DNA of 53,077 bases from Coleofasciculaceae cyanobacterium (GCA_036703275.1 DATNPK010000057.1:1-53077); one strand, 5' to 3'; numbered from the stretch's first letter, positions 19,430-29,901 are shown. Program-made: numbers and translations. The notes: generated from the sequence alone by a model not told the origin.

Positions 19430-19804
19430 ATGATGCAAACTGGGGATGGGTGGCGTATTGGCTGGCATCCTCACAACTCTAAATATCAAGGTTTAGTGGG
19501 AGCAAATGATTGGGCGATCGAGCTAACTGAAGCTGAGCTGGCAGATTTTTACCGTTTGTTAACTCAGCTTGTGGAAACCATGAGCCAAATGTCAGCCGAG
19601 CTAATGGATCGAGAGAAAATTAACTGCGAAGCAGAAACTGCTCTGCTGTGGCTAGAAGTAGAAGGTTATCCCCATAGTTATTCTCTACGTCTTATTTTAA
19701 GTTGCGATCGCCGTTGCGAAGGAAATTGGACAGAAGGTGTCGCTCCGATGTTAGTTAATGCTTTTAATTCCTTGGGTTTTAATCAAAGGGGTAATAAAAG
19801 TTGA
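19430..19804 (+). CDS. DUF1818 family protein
   Basis: About 124 residues from ATG 19430 (or 19433); an upstream in-frame TTG at 19421 is less likely. The family marker is a short soluble alpha/beta protein with GDGWRIGWHP at the start, LVGANDWAIELTEAEL, and WTEGVAPMLVNAF near the end. It is restricted to cyanobacteria and plastid lineages and its function is unknown. It lies downstream of rpoZ. Confidence 0.88.
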   Translation: MMQTGDGWRIGWHPHNSKYQGLVGANDWAIELTEAELADFYRLLTQLVETMSQMSAELMDREKINCEAETALLWLEVEGYPHSYSLRLILSCDRRCEGNWTEGVAPMLVNAFNSLGFNQRGNKS

Positions 19805-20082
19805 GCTGCGATCGGGAAATAACTTTAGTTATTTTCGCTTCTATATAATCAACAGAGTGTAATAGTTTGGCATTGGCTCATTGTTTTTAGCATCAGCCTG
19901 TTTTGTAGTGAATATCAAAAAAGACTATTTATAGCCAATTGATAGTTGCTGAACTTAATAATTAATTTGTTTTAGAACAATCAGATCACACCAACTTTCG
20001 ATAGTAACATCTTATCAAAGAAATCTACTTTAATTTTTTTTAATAACTTAACTATATAGCATTAAAGTCTAAGCTATATCCG

Positions 20083-21984
20083 ATGACTAACGCAACATTA
20101 ATTACTCAAGAAGATCGACTATCTGCCAATAATATTTTGAGCGTAGATGATACCCCTAATAATTTGCGTTTATTGTCCAAAACTTTAATTAAAGAAGGTT
20201 ATCAAGTTCGTTGTGCTACCAATGGTGCGATGACATTATTAACTATCAAAACCAAGATACTAGATTTAATTTTATTGGATATAAATATGCCAGATATAGA
20301 TGGCTTTTAAATTTGTCAACAGTTAAAAAAGTCTGAGTTGACTAAAGATATTCTAATTATTTTTGTTAGTGCTTTAGATAATATTTTTGATAAAGTTAAA
20401 GCATTTGAGGCAGGAGCAGTAGACTATATTAGTAAACCATTTCCAATTCCTAAAGTTCTTTCAAGAGTTAATAATTAGTTAAATTTACCGAATTTAAGAA
20501 GACAGCTAGTTCAAAAAAATCAGCTATTGCAAATATAAATTTATAGTCGAATTGCTGCGGAGACTGAGATACGTCAACTTAATTTCGATCTTGAGTGTAA
20601 ACTTCTTGAAATAACAACTCAATTACAAGTAGAGATTGATCAAATAAAAATTCAAAAAAAATTAGAATATTTGGCATGGAATAACTCTTGAACAGGATTA
20701 CCAGATCGATTGTGATTAGTTAGAAAGCTGGAAAAATTATTATCAGTTGATCATTAAAAATTAGACCAAAAATTCATCACACTTATTTTAGACTGTAATC
20801 GATTTAAGATTATTAATTATTCTCTATGTTGCCAAGCAGGAGATCGATTATTGACCATGATGAGTAAAAGATTAAAGTCAGAAATCTCGGCAGAAAATAT
20901 TCAAAATATTCAACTAGCTCATTTTGGCGAAGATAAGTTTGCTATCTTGCTAGAAGAAACATCAGAAACAAACAAGGCGATCGCTCTGGTTCAAAAAATT
21001 CAACAGTGTTTAGCTTCAGCATTTATTGTTGGACAAAGAAAAATTTTCCTAACTTTCAATATGGGAATTGTGGTTTGCGATGCTAATTATTTAGACCCAG
21101 AGGAAATTTTTGGAGATGCAGATTTGGCAATTCAAAAAGCTAAAAAATTTAGTAGTAATTACTATCAAGTTTTCAATGGTACAATTCAAAACACGACTCT
21201 AGAAATTTTAGAAATTGAAACCGATTTACGTATCGCACTTCAGCGTAAAGAATTTTATCTCAAGTATCAACCAATAATTTGCTTAAATACTGGAAAAATT
21301 AGCGGATTTGAGACTTTAGTACGCTGGCATTATCCCAAAAAAGGCTTTATATCTCCAGATAAATTTATATTCCGATCGCCGAACAGACTAATCTAATTTT
21401 GCTGTTAGGCAGATGGATTCTTCAAGAAGCTTGTCAACAAATTAGTCATTGGCAAAATCAATTGTCTAATCAGCAGAAGATTTTTACCGTGAGCGTTAAT
21501 ATTTCTGCTAAACAGTTTGAAGAAGATTTTATTACGGAATTAGAGCGAATAATTGACAGTAATGGAATCGAAATTAAACACCTCAAATTAGAAATTACTG
21601 AATCACTGCTGATGAATAATGCAACTGTAGCCGATCGCGTTTTTAATCAGCTAAAAGCACGTCAAATTAAACTGGCGATCGATGATTTTGGGACTGGTTA
21701 CTCTTGTTTGAGCTATTTAAATCGGTTTTCTGTAGATACTCTCAAAATAGATCGCTTTGTTTGTTAATCGCTTAAATTAAAATAGTTAGGCCTCTACTAT
21801 TGTTAAAGCAATCTTAGATTTAGCGCACAATCTGGGATTTGATGTTATCGCTGAAGGAGTAAAAACTATGCAACAGAGTCAGCAACTCAAAGATTGGGGT
21901 TGTGAATTTGCTCAGGGATATTTTTATGCCAAACCTTTAAATAAAGACTTGGCGTGGCAGTTTCTAGACAATCTTCAAGGTTAA
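20083..21984 (+). pseudogene. Decayed REC-GGDEF-EAL response regulator
   Basis: Intact versions are receiver-controlled enzymes that make or degrade c-di-GMP. A single frame carries the receiver (ILSVDDTPNNLRLL, LILLDINMPDIDGF), a linker coiled coil, a degenerate GGDEF (FGEDKFAILLEE) and the start of an EAL domain (GFETLVRW). That frame is broken by six in-frame stops at 20308, 20476, 20536, 20689, 20713 and 20755, at sites where Glu, Gln, Leu or Trp is expected. A two-base insertion near 21369 (TTTATATTCCG for TTTATTCCG) shifts the frame; the EAL domain then continues (DDFGTGYSCLSYL) until a second shift near 21765-21800, after which VIAEGVKTMQQ and the normal C terminus follow. The pseudogene end overlaps the gpsA stop by 4 bases. 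Confidence 0.92.
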
Positions 21985-22925
21985 AAATCTAGATCGCAAA
22001 ATTCTGGTTTAAGATCTCGCTCCATTAGAGCCTGAATTGCTTCTTCTGGGTTAATTTTTCCCCTCAACAGTCTGTGTACCTGTCTGGTAATGGGAACAGC
22101 GATCGCCTCCAAATCAGCAATTTTTATCACTACGTTAGTAGTATTAATTCCTTCTGCTGTCCCTTCTAAATTTGCCAAAATTTGTGCCAAAGTTTTACCT
22201 TGAGCTAATCCATAACCTACCTGATAGTTACGAGACAAAGAGCTATCGCAAGTGGCAATTAAGTCTCCCAAACCCGATAAACCAAAAAAGGTTTCTCCAG
22301 ACGCACCTAAATGAGTACCGATGCGAATCATTTCAGGTAAGGCGCGAGTCAGCAAAGCAGCTTTAGCGTTTGTGCCTAGTTTCATGCCATCACAGACTCC
22401 CGAGGCGATCGCCATCACATTTTTAATCGTCCCCCCTAACTCCGTGCCGATCGGATCTTCGTTGACGTAGGCGCGGAAAGTATCAGAGCCAAAAATTGAC
22501 TGTACCTGTTCGGCAGCAGTTAAATTACTACTAGCCAACACCGTTGCTGCTGGTAGACCTTGGGCTATTTCCTTAGAGAGATTCGGGCCAGAAAGTACTA
22601 CTACAGGATTATTAGGAAAAGCGCGCTGCCAAATTTGAGAAGGAGTGCGGGTAGTTTCTGGATCTAGTCCCTTAGTCGCAGTAACTATAATCTTGTCTGA
22701 TGGTAAGTTAAGCGATCGCAACTTGTTAGCAGTAGGAATTACTCCTTTCATCGAAACCGCAGACACGATGATCGCTGCATCTTTGACTACAGATTCTAAA
22801 GCAATATTACCGCGATGTGACCAAAAACATACATCATGATGGTTATTCTTCTCGGCAATCTTACCTAATGCCGAACCCCAGACTCCTGTTCCCAAAATAG
22901 CGACAATATTAGGTGGAATATTCAC
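21981..22925 (-). CDS. gpsA: NAD(P)+ glycerol-3-phosphate dehydrogenase
   Basis: 314 residues. Reduces dihydroxyacetone phosphate to sn-glycerol 3-phosphate, the backbone of membrane lipids and, here, also a precursor of glucosylglycerol phosphate. Visible: nucleotide-binding ILGTGVWGSALG, SGPNLSKEIAQGLPAA, the catalytic-Lys region GGTIKNVMAIASG, and TFFGLSGLGDLIATC. The start is GTG at 22925, giving MNIPPNIVAILGTG; no nearby ATG fits. The stop overlaps the convergent pseudogene by 4 bases. Note that stpA, the phosphatase of glucosylglycerol synthesis, is in the same window but 29 kb away. Confidence 0.96.
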   Translation of the reverse strand: MNIPPNIVAILGTGVWGSALGKIAEKNNHHDVCFWSHRGNIALESVVKDAAIIVSAVSMKGVIPTANKLRSLNLPSDKIIVTATKGLDPETTRTPSQIWQRAFPNNPVVVLSGPNLSKEIAQGLPAATVLASSNLTAAEQVQSIFGSDTFRAYVNEDPIGTELGGTIKNVMAIASGVCDGMKLGTNAKAALLTRALPEMIRIGTHLGASGETFFGLSGLGDLIATCDSSLSRNYQVGYGLAQGKTLAQILANLEGTAEGINTTNVVIKIADLEAIAVPITRQVHRLLRGKINPEEAIQALMERDLKPEFCDLDF

Positions 22926-23119
22926 AAATATAATCCCAGAATAATATTTTCAATTCATCTCCTTTACTTTAGAAGAGATTTCGCGCTTTATTACCCTAGC
23001 GTACAAAAATAAACATCATTGCTAATTTGACGATGCAGCAGTATGCAGCAGTATCATGGCAAAGAAAACTCTCAGACCACAACAAAAGAATCTACAGCTA
23101 CCTGCTACTTTTAACTCCA

Positions 23120-23374
23120 TTAGCCATATTTCAACTTACAGACCAGAATAGAAAACGCCAGGACAAAAGTAGCGAAGTTAGCCAAAAACACAGGTAGGTT
23201 ATTAGTATAAAAGCCATAAAGTACCCATAATATAACCCCAAAACAGAAACAGAGAAACATTGCCAAGGAAATATCTTTAGTCGATTTAGTTTGCCAGGTT
23301 TTAATCGCTTGAGGCAAAAAAGAAATAGTCGTTAAAATTCCGGCGACAAGACCCACATAAGTCATTGGTTCCAT
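23120..23374 (-). CDS. SemiSWEET sugar transporter
   Basis: 84 residues with three membrane helices, the half-transporter size that dimerises to form a sugar facilitator. The PQ-loop motif SFLPQAIKTWQTKS and the Trp/Tyr-rich second helix (GVILWVLYGFYTNNLP) are typical. Starts at ATG 23374 (MEPMTYVG; the second ATG at 23365 also possible). The substrate in cyanobacteria is not established. It is divergent from dnaK. Confidence 0.9.
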   Translation of the reverse strand: MEPMTYVGLVAGILTTISFLPQAIKTWQTKSTKDISLAMFLCFCFGVILWVLYGFYTNNLPVFLANFATFVLAFSILVCKLKYG

Positions 23375-23695
23375 AGGACAATAGTTGAGCTTCCGTTATT
23401 AGATAGTAATTTAGACTCAACTATTCTATCGAGATTAATATTGAGGGTCTAATTATTGGGCAACTTCTTTACAACCGTCACCTCAAGGTTCGGAAAACTA
23501 CACTACCTAAGACCTATCATCAGCTTGCACTATGTATAAAGATGAAGTGAAAACTGAAGGGAGTCTAGCAAACCATTAAGAGTCACGAATCATCTACAGC
23601 GCATTGTATATTGCATGACGTAATGCGATGCAACGTTGACTGCCTAAAAAAAAAATTTAGTTTTTGTTGTTAAATTCGGAGTATTTAATTAGAGT
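23375..23695. other. Divergent promoter region of dnaK
   Basis: 321 bases between the SemiSWEET gene and dnaK. No CIRCE inverted repeat (TTAGCACTC-N9-GAGTGCTAA) is visible, so this dnaK is probably not under HrcA. A run of A and T and a GGAG (23678-23681) precede the ATG. A TATAAAGATG-like AT stretch near 23535 could be a -10 region, but without a clear -35 I do not assign it. Confidence 0.45.
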
Positions 23696-25627
23696 ATGGC
23701 AAAAGTTGTTGGTATTGACTTAGGAACTACTAACTCTTGTGTAGCAGTGATGGAAGGGGGAAAACCCACTGTTATCGCTAACGCGGAAGGTTTTAGAACT
23801 ACTCCCTCAGTTGTTGCTTATGCTAAAAATGGCGATCTTTTAGTTGGTCAGATTGCTAAACGCCAGGCTGTGATGAACACTGGTAACACTTTTTATTCGG
23901 TTAAACGTTTTATTGGACGTAAATCTGATGAAGTAACTAACGAAACCAAAGAAGTAGCTTACGGAGTAGTTAAAGATAATAACGGTAACGTTAAGCTTAA
24001 CTGTCCCGCACAAAATAAGCAGTTTGCACCAGAAGAAATCTCGGCTCAAGTATTACGCAAACTAATTGAAGACGCTAGCAAATATCTGGGAGAAAAAGTC
24101 ACTCAAGCGGTTATTACCGTTCCTGCTTACTTCAACGATTCTCAGCGTCAAGCAACCAAAGATGCTGGTAAAATTGCTGGGGTTGAAGTATTGCGGATTA
24201 TTAACGAGCCTACCGCAGCGTCTCTAGCTTACGGCTTAGATAAGAAAAGTAATGAAACTATCCTGGTATTTGACTTAGGGGGTGGTACATTTGACGTTTC
24301 TATTCTGGAAGTAGGCGATGGCGTATTTGAAGTACTCGCTACTGCTGGAGATACGCACCTGGGTGGTGACGATTTCGATAAAAAAATTGTTGATTACCTA
24401 GCGAGCGAGTTTCAGAAAAACGAAGGTATCGATTTACGTAAAGACAATCAAGCTTTACAGCGTTTGACTGAAGCAGCAGAAAAAGCCAAAATAGAGCTTT
24501 CTAGTGCAACCCAGACCGATATTAACTTACCCTTCATTACAGCGACTCAGGATGGACCTAAACACTTAGATGTTTCTCTAACTAGAGCTAAGTTTGAAGA
24601 ACTCTGTTCCGATCTAATCGATCGCTGTCGTATTCCTGTAGAGCAAGCTCTCAAGGATTCTAAACTAGCGAAAGAAGCTATTGATGAAGTAGTTATGGTG
24701 GGTGGTTCAACTCGTATTCCAGCGATTGTTGATATCACTAAAAAGGTTTTGGGTAAAGATCCTAACCAAACTGTTAACCCTGACGAAGTAGTGGCAGTTG
24801 GTGCAGCTATTCAAGCTGGTGTCCTAGCAGGTGAAGTAAAAGACATCCTGTTGCTAGACGTTACTCCTCTCTCTCTTGGTGTAGAAACCTTGGGCGGCGT
24901 AATGACTAAAATAATTCCTCGCAACACCACTATTCCGACTAAAAAGTCTGAAACCTTTTCTACCGCCGTTGACGGTCAAACTAACGTAGAAATTCATGTT
25001 CTACAGGGGGAAAGGGAATTTGGTAAAGATAATAAAAGCTTGGGAACTTTCCGTTTAGACGGTATTCCTCCTGCACCCCGTGGCGTACCTCAAATCGAAG
25101 TTACTTTTGATATCGACGCTAACGGTATCTTAAACGTAACCGCGAAGGATAAAGGTACAGGTAAAGAACAGTCAATTAGTATTACTGGAGCATCTACTCT
25201 TCCCGATGATGAAGTAGAACGCATGGTACAAGAAGCAGAATCTAATGCTAGTGCGGATAAAGAACGTCGTGAAGCAATCGATCGCAAAAACCAGGCTGAC
25301 TCTTTAGTCTATCAAGCAGAAAAACAGCTTACTGAGTTGGGCGATAAAGTGTCTGCTGATGATAAAACCAAAGCTGAAGGTTTGATTAAAGACCTCAAAG
25401 AAGCTGTAGCATCAGAAGATGATGAGAAAATAAAAACTCTCTTACCTGAGTTGCAACAGACTCTCTACACTATTGGTAGCAACATCTATCAGCAAGGTAG
25501 TGACGGCGCAACTGATGCAGCAGGTGGTGCGCCTGGGGCAGAACCCCCTACAGGAGATGCTGATGGTGGTAGTAGTAGTAATGGTGGCGATGATGTCATC
25601 GATGCTGAGTTTTCTGAAACTAAGTAA
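23696..25627 (+). CDS. dnaK: Chaperone DnaK (Hsp70)
   Basis: 643 residues. ATP-driven folding chaperone working with DnaJ and GrpE. The ATPase domain begins [19 protein letters not shown], with [17 protein letters not shown] and [10 protein letters not shown]; the substrate-binding domain starts after [17 protein letters not shown]; the C-terminal tail is Gly- and Ser-rich and ends [10 protein letters not shown], close to the EEVD-like acidic end of bacterial DnaKs. Cyanobacteria have several dnaK genes; the length and the DAEF ending suggest the main housekeeping type (DnaK2-like), which is an inference. Strong terminator downstream. Could be the partner of the J-like protein at 2587-3330. 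Confidence 0.97.
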   Translation: MAKVVGIDLGTTNSCVAVMEGGKPTVIANAEGFRTTPSVVAYAKNGDLLVGQIAKRQAVMNTGNTFYSVKRFIGRKSDEVTNETKEVAYGVVKDNNGNVKLNCPAQNKQFAPEEISAQVLRKLIEDASKYLGEKVTQAVITVPAYFNDSQRQATKDAGKIAGVEVLRIINEPTAASLAYGLDKKSNETILVFDLGGGTFDVSILEVGDGVFEVLATAGDTHLGGDDFDKKIVDYLASEFQKNEGIDLRKDNQALQRLTEAAEKAKIELSSATQTDINLPFITATQDGPKHLDVSLTRAKFEELCSDLIDRCRIPVEQALKDSKLAKEAIDEVVMVGGSTRIPAIVDITKKVLGKDPNQTVNPDEVVAVGAAIQAGVLAGEVKDILLLDVTPLSLGVETLGGVMTKIIPRNTTIPTKKSETFSTAVDGQTNVEIHVLQGEREFGKDNKSLGTFRLDGIPPAPRGVPQIEVTFDIDANGILNVTAKDKGTGKEQSISITGASTLPDDEVERMVQEAESNASADKERREAIDRKNQADSLVYQAEKQLTELGDKVSADDKTKAEGLIKDLKEAVASEDDEKIKTLLPELQQTLYTIGSNIYQQGSDGATDAAGGAPGAEPPTGDADGGSSSNGGDDVIDAEFSETK

Positions 25628-25675
25628 TCTTCATAGTTAGGTAAATACTTCTAACTATATAATTTAGATTAATCA

Positions 25676-25711
25676 AGAGGCATATCCACTAAGATATGTC
25701 TCTGTTTTTTT
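25676..25711 (+). terminator. Rho-independent terminator after dnaK
   Basis: Stem AGAGGCATATC / GATATGTCTCT (one G-T pair, otherwise perfect) with loop cactaa, followed by G and seven T (25705-25711). It ends just before the larB start at 25731, so dnaK and larB are probably separate units. Confidence 0.85.
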
Positions 25712-25730
25712 GCTCAAATTTTTTCCCGCT

Positions 25731-26519
25731 ATGACTCAACCAGAAGCAATAAAGCAATTACTCCAAGCGATCGCCAGAGGCGATATTAGCCCAGAAACTG
25801 CCCTCGAAAAGCTTAAACATTTACCCTTTGAAACTCTAGATGAATTCGCCAAAATAGACCATCATCGGCAGTTGAGAACGGGCTTTCCCGAAGTTATCTG
25901 GGGTGCAGACAAAACCCCAAAACAAATTATCAAGATTATTACTGCCATGAGACAAGATGCTACAGTAGTTATGGCAACTCGCATTGAGGCAGAAGTCTAC
26001 CAACAGTTAAAAATAGCCATTCCCGAGTTGATTTACTATCCTGATGCCCATATTTGCGCCCTATCTTCACCTCAAACTCCCAGTCAATTAGGCACAATTT
26101 CCATTCTGACTGCTGGCACTGCGGATATTCCCGTAGCAGAAGAAGCTGCTATTACCGCTGAACTTTGCGGTTTTGCCGTAATTCGTCTTTGGGATGTAGG
26201 AGTTGCAGGAATTCATCGCCTGTTAAGTAATAGCCAGGTTGTTTATAATGCGGATGTCTTAATCGTCGTAGCAGGAATGGAAGGAGCATTACCTAGCGTA
26301 GTGGCAGGGATGGCAGATTGTCCCGTAATTGCCGTACCAACTAGCGTGGGCTATGGGGCAAGCTTTGGCGGTGTTGCGCCTCTATTGACCATGTTGAATT
26401 CCTGCGCTGCGGGGATTGGCGTAGTGAATATAGATAATGGTTTCGGGGCAGCTATTTTAGCTGGGCAAATATTACGTACTGCCAAGAAGATTAATCAGAC
26501 TGGCAACCCAGTAAATTAG
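25731..26519 (+). CDS. larB: LarB, nickel-pincer cofactor carboxylase
   Basis: 262 residues from the ATG at 25731; an in-frame TTG at 25710 lies in the terminator and is rejected. LarB carboxylates and hydrolyses nicotinate adenine dinucleotide in the first step to the nickel-pincer cofactor of lactate racemase. It resembles PurE in its C-terminal half. Visible: KIDHHRQLRTGFPEVIWGADKT near the start (cut at 20 in families), ILTAGTADIPVAEEA, GVAGIHRL and AGMEGALPSVVAG. No larC, larE or larA is in this window, so the cofactor partners must be elsewhere or absent; larB homologues alone are common in cyanobacteria. Confidence 0.93.
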   Translation: MTQPEAIKQLLQAIARGDISPETALEKLKHLPFETLDEFAKIDHHRQLRTGFPEVIWGADKTPKQIIKIITAMRQDATVVMATRIEAEVYQQLKIAIPELIYYPDAHICALSSPQTPSQLGTISILTAGTADIPVAEEAAITAELCGFAVIRLWDVGVAGIHRLLSNSQVVYNADVLIVVAGMEGALPSVVAGMADCPVIAVPTSVGYGASFGGVAPLLTMLNSCAAGIGVVNIDNGFGAAILAGQILRTAKKINQTGNPVN

Positions 26520-26527
26520 TATACAAT

Positions 26528-26746
26528 CTAGCTTTTGGCGTTATGGACAAATCTAATTCCAGTTCGATCTATTCGATCGCGGGCATAAACAAGGAGAATT
26601 GGCGACTGTGATGAATATCCTTCGGTTAACTGCATTTTACATTTAAGTGCATCTTCCACTTCTTCTAGTGTTTTTACTTCTAGTTGTAACTGATGTAATT
26701 TGCTTTGCTGAACCGTAGGCAAAACGGAGAGTGATATTTGATTCAT
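26528..26746 (-). CDS. Small conserved hypothetical protein
   Basis: 72 residues, starting at ATG 26746, convergent with larB (8 bases between stops). The N-terminal part (SVLPTVQQSKLHQLQLEV) leads into a helical middle and a basic C-terminal part (LLVYARDRIDRTGIRFVHN). The alternation of conserved-looking hydrophobic and charged residues suggests a real small protein, but I do not recognise the family. Confidence 0.5.
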   Translation of the reverse strand: MNQISLSVLPTVQQSKLHQLQLEVKTLEEVEDALKCKMQLTEGYSSQSPILLVYARDRIDRTGIRFVHNAKS

Positions 26747-26917
26747 GGCCGAACCTATAGATATTGGGCAATGTCAAACCTTAATTCGACAATGTTCGAT
26801 CGGCTATCATAACCTAGAGATTTTTTACTTGCCTGGTAAATTAAGAAACTATAGCCAATTTGATCGATAGCTGATTACAATGCGATAAATTAATCGTTCA
26901 GAAAATTGCTAAGTACC

Positions 26918-28567
26918 ATGACTCAGATTATGACTCAAGCTCTATTGTCAGTCGCCAATCTCAGAGTTGCTTATCCCCGCCGTTCCCCAAAAGATAATAC
27001 TATTTGGGCGGTAGATGATGTTTCTTTTGAGCTTAAGCCTGGGGAAAAAATGGGGCTAGTGGGAGAGTCTGGTTGTGGTAAGTCTACATTAGGACGGGCA
27101 ATTATGCGCCTGTTGCCAGAAGGTAGCCAGGTATCAGGAAGAGCTATTTTTCAAGATAAATCGGTTTTTGAGTTAAATAAAACCCAATTACGTCAGTTTC
27201 GGGGTGAAGTAGTCGCTTTAATATTTCAAGATCCCATGACGCGGTTAGATCCTTTGATGACTATTGGAGATCATTGTTTAGAGACGATTAAAGCCCATCA
27301 ACCGCAGTTGTCCAACTCTGCCGCTAAGAAATTAGCTGTTGAAACCTTAGGGACAGTCAAAATACCTGCCAATCGCTGGGGGCAGTATCCCCATGAATTT
27401 AGTGGCGGGATGCGCCAACGAGTTGCGATCGCTTTAGCCCTGCTGCTTAATCCTAAAGTAATTGTGGCAGATGAACCTACCACCAGTTTAGACGTTACGG
27501 TTTCGGCGGAAATTCTCAATGAATTAACGCGACTATGCAGTGAAAGAGATATGGCATTGCTGTTGATTTCTCATGACTTAGCGCTGGTAGGAGAATATTG
27601 CGATCGCCTTGGGGTCATGTATCAAGGCAAAATGGTCGAAACAGGAGCTGTAAAATCGATTCTCGAGCGGCCGCAGCACGAATACACTAAGTCTTTATTA
27701 AATGCAGCACTCCATTTACAGGCAGTAGATGAATCAAAAGCGATCGATAGCAAAAAGTATCCTATCCTACGGCTCAAAAACCTGAAACAGTACTTTACCC
27801 TGGAAGCCAATTTAATCCAGCAATTATTTTCTCAAGCAAAAGCATCAGTCATTAAAGCTGTTGATGATATCAGCTTCGATCTATATCCAGGGGAAATATT
27901 AGGATTGGTAGGAGAATCAGGCTGTGGCAAAAGTACCCTTTCACGAACGATTCTCCAGTTACTCAAACCCACATCGGGACAGGTTGAATTTCTCGGACAA
28001 GACTTAACTACTCTTTCAGCTTCAGCAATGCGGAGTCAAAGGCGACAGCTACAAATGGTGTTTCAAGATCCTCATGCTTGTCTTAATCCTTTGATGACGG
28101 TAGGGGAAAGTATTGGCGATCCGCTATTGATTCATAAATTAGCTACGTCCCCTCAAGCTCAACAGCAAGTTCATGCCATGCTAGAAAAAGTTGGTTTAAT
28201 CCCCACGACAGAATACTATCAACGCTATCCCAAAGAACTTTCGGGAGGACAACAGCAAAGAGTTGCGATCGCCCGTGCCTTAATTACCAAGCCAAAGCTA
28301 GTAATTTGTGATGAGCCTGTGAGTATGCTAGATGCTACGGTGCAAACCCAAGTATTAGAGCTGATGCTGGCGTTAAAAGCAGAATTTGACTTGACTTATC
28401 TGTTTATTACCCACGATCTTTGGGTAGCTAGGTTCTTTTGCGATCGCATTGCCGTGATGAATGGAGGTAAAATTGTGGAGATCGACAGCACCGAAAAAAT
28501 CTTTACCCAAGCACAACATCCCTATACTCAAAAGCTACTTTCTGCTGCACCACTATTGGCAACTTAA
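26918..28567 (+). CDS. Double-ATPase peptide/nickel ABC transporter protein
   Basis: About 549 residues from ATG 26918 (ATG 26930 also possible; the in-frame TTG at 26906 is less likely). Two complete ABC ATPases in one chain, like fused DppD-DppF or YejF/GsiA. First: [38 protein letters not shown]. Second: [42 protein letters not shown], where the usual ALD reads MLD. Each half ends in the oligopeptide-type C-terminal extension ([16 protein letters not shown]). It would power import of peptides, nickel or similar solutes, but no permease or binding-protein gene is adjacent, so partners must be elsewhere. Confidence 0.94.
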   Translation: MTQIMTQALLSVANLRVAYPRRSPKDNTIWAVDDVSFELKPGEKMGLVGESGCGKSTLGRAIMRLLPEGSQVSGRAIFQDKSVFELNKTQLRQFRGEVVALIFQDPMTRLDPLMTIGDHCLETIKAHQPQLSNSAAKKLAVETLGTVKIPANRWGQYPHEFSGGMRQRVAIALALLLNPKVIVADEPTTSLDVTVSAEILNELTRLCSERDMALLLISHDLALVGEYCDRLGVMYQGKMVETGAVKSILERPQHEYTKSLLNAALHLQAVDESKAIDSKKYPILRLKNLKQYFTLEANLIQQLFSQAKASVIKAVDDISFDLYPGEILGLVGESGCGKSTLSRTILQLLKPTSGQVEFLGQDLTTLSASAMRSQRRQLQMVFQDPHACLNPLMTVGESIGDPLLIHKLATSPQAQQQVHAMLEKVGLIPTTEYYQRYPKELSGGQQQRVAIARALITKPKLVICDEPVSMLDATVQTQVLELMLALKAEFDLTYLFITHDLWVARFFCDRIAVMNGGKIVEIDSTEKIFTQAQHPYTQKLLSAAPLLAT

Positions 28568-28601
28568 CCGCAATTTTTGCTATAAGTCTGTCTAATTAAG
28601 T

Positions 28602-29093
28602 TTAATGTCGATAGTACCCCGATCTTCTGTAGTCTATTCTAGAGCGATCTTGCCTGTAATCTATTGATGGTTGAGGTTGAATATATTCGCCTTCACTTCT
28701 TCTGCGTTGCTCGGCATCGCGATAAATTCTGTCTCTATCTTCGTCATCATATTCACCTTCTTGTCTATAGCAGTCGGCATCGCGATAAATTCTGTCTCTA
28801 TCTTCGTCATCATATTCACCTTCTCGTCTATAGCAATCGGCATCGCGATAAATTCTGTCTCTATCTCTATCTTGGTTTCTTATTTCATTTAGCTCTCTAT
28901 CTCTGTCTGCGTCTCTTCTATATTCAGATTCATAAGGTTTACCTTTAGCTAGCCATTCTCGATTTGAAGTAATATCTTGTTGGATAACGTTTGATATTTT
29001 TACCTTTTCCAGAGACGCAAAATCAAATGATTCTCTACCCTGGCAAACATTAATCGACCAAGCCAAAGAACCAGCACAAATGATTTCTAACAT
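28602..29093 (-). CDS. Asp/Arg-rich tandem-repeat protein
   Basis: 163 residues. The first 25 residues (MLEIICAGSLAWSINVC) could be a weak signal peptide or a small hydrophobic start. From about residue 60 the sequence is a repeat of Asp, Arg, Glu and Tyr built on DRDRIYRDA-x-CYR-x-EGEYDDE. The DNA shows exact tandem repeats of 63 bp (21 residues), three copies between about 28715 and 28860. Function unknown; highly charged and probably disordered. Starts at ATG. Located between the ABC ATPase and the RTX gene. Confidence 0.65.
   Translation of the reverse strand: MLEIICAGSLAWSINVCQGRESFDFASLEKVKISNVIQQDITSNREWLAKGKPYESEYRRDADRDRELNEIRNQDRDRDRIYRDADCYRREGEYDDEDRDRIYRDADCYRQEGEYDDEDRDRIYRDAEQRRRSEGEYIQPQPSIDYRQDRSRIDYRRSGYYRH
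28715..28862. repeat. 63-bp tandem repeats
   Basis: The unit beginning catcgcgataaattctgtct recurs at 28715, 28778 and 28841, exactly 63 bases apart, with single-base differences (for example cagtcgg / caatcgg). It encodes a 21-residue Asp/Arg repeat. Copy number is likely to vary between strains. Confidence 0.85.
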
Positions 29094-29187
29094 GATTTTT
29101 AGTTAAATATGAAAAAAACAGACATTTTGATTTGATCGATGTCTGTATAATGTTTCGTAGCAAATAAGCGATTAAGCTCGTTTTAAT

Positions 29188-29901
29188 TTAGACAATATCA
29201 ATGTCTTGCGAGGGAATAAAATCGACATCATTTACGATAACTGCAAAAGTTTCTCCATCAAATGAAAGTTCTCTAGAGCCTGGATCGAAAGCAAAGCGAT
29301 CGATTTCATCCGTATCAATATCAAAACCCTCAGCTAATACTTCAATTTTGTCACCTTCATCATAAAAGAAGTCTTCGATGGTATCTATTCCTGTGTCTAA
29401 AATAGTGGAAAAGACAAAAGTATCTGCACCCAACCCTCCATTAAGGATGTCGTCGCCTTGTTCTCCTTCTAAAATATCCTCGCCATCTCCACCAGATAAA
29501 GTATCTATTCCCGTACTACCAAGTAAGGTATCATTGCCGATCTCGCCAAACAGTTCATCATCGCCATCTCCACCATCCAAGGTATCATCACCATCTTCCC
29601 CACCGAAAAGAAGATCGTTGTGGGCTTCACCATACAGTTTGTCGTCGCCATATCCTCCGAACAATGTATCATAACCATCAAAGCCCAGTAACACATCGTC
29701 ACCTACTTCTCCTGATATATTGTCCTCGTTTTCTCCGCCATTAATTGTGTCATCACCATCAAAACCTAAAAGGACATCATTACCCAAATAGCCATCAATA
29801 ATATCGTTTCCTTCGCGCCCATCTATGGTGTCATCCTCTGGACTTAGAGGGAAAATAACTCTGAAGTCTTCGCTTTCTGGAGTACCAATATATTCAGCCA
29901 T
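29188..29901 (-). CDS. RTX calcium-binding repeat protein
   Basis: 237 residues. After a short N terminus (MAEYIGTPESEDF) come about ten glycine- and aspartate-rich nonapeptide units of the GGxGxDxLx kind (for example GGYGDDKLYG, GGDGEDILEG), which form a calcium-binding parallel beta roll outside the cell. The end carries the usual C-terminal type I secretion-like segment: NGGLGADTFVFSTILDTG and IDTIEDF followed by an acidic hydrophobic tail. Proteins like this are exported by type I (TolC) systems. It has no enzymatic domain. No transporter is adjacent; the HlyD at 43.9 kb belongs to a different cluster. Confidence 0.92.
   Translation of the reverse strand: MAEYIGTPESEDFRVIFPLSPEDDTIDGREGNDIIDGYLGNDVLLGFDGDDTINGGENEDNISGEVGDDVLLGFDGYDTLFGGYGDDKLYGEAHNDLLFGGEDGDDTLDGGDGDDELFGEIGNDTLLGSTGIDTLSGGDGEDILEGEQGDDILNGGLGADTFVFSTILDTGIDTIEDFFYDEGDKIEVLAEGFDIDTDEIDRFAFDPGSRELSFDGETFAVIVNDVDFIPSQDIDIV

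Noticed and set aside
20083-21984. Programmed stop readthrough or alternative code in the REC-GGDEF-EAL gene
   Set aside because: All three stop codons occur, and there are also two frameshifts; neighbouring genes use the standard code, so decay is the simpler explanation.
23375-23695. CIRCE element upstream of dnaK
   Set aside because: The TTAGCACTC-N9-GAGTGCTAA inverted repeat is not present.
25710-25730. Upstream TTG start for larB
   Set aside because: It lies in the T-run of the dnaK terminator; the ATG at 25731 gives the normal LarB N terminus.
28664-28948. Plus-strand frames across the 63-bp repeats
   Set aside because: They are antisense shadows of the minus-strand Asp/Arg repeat gene.
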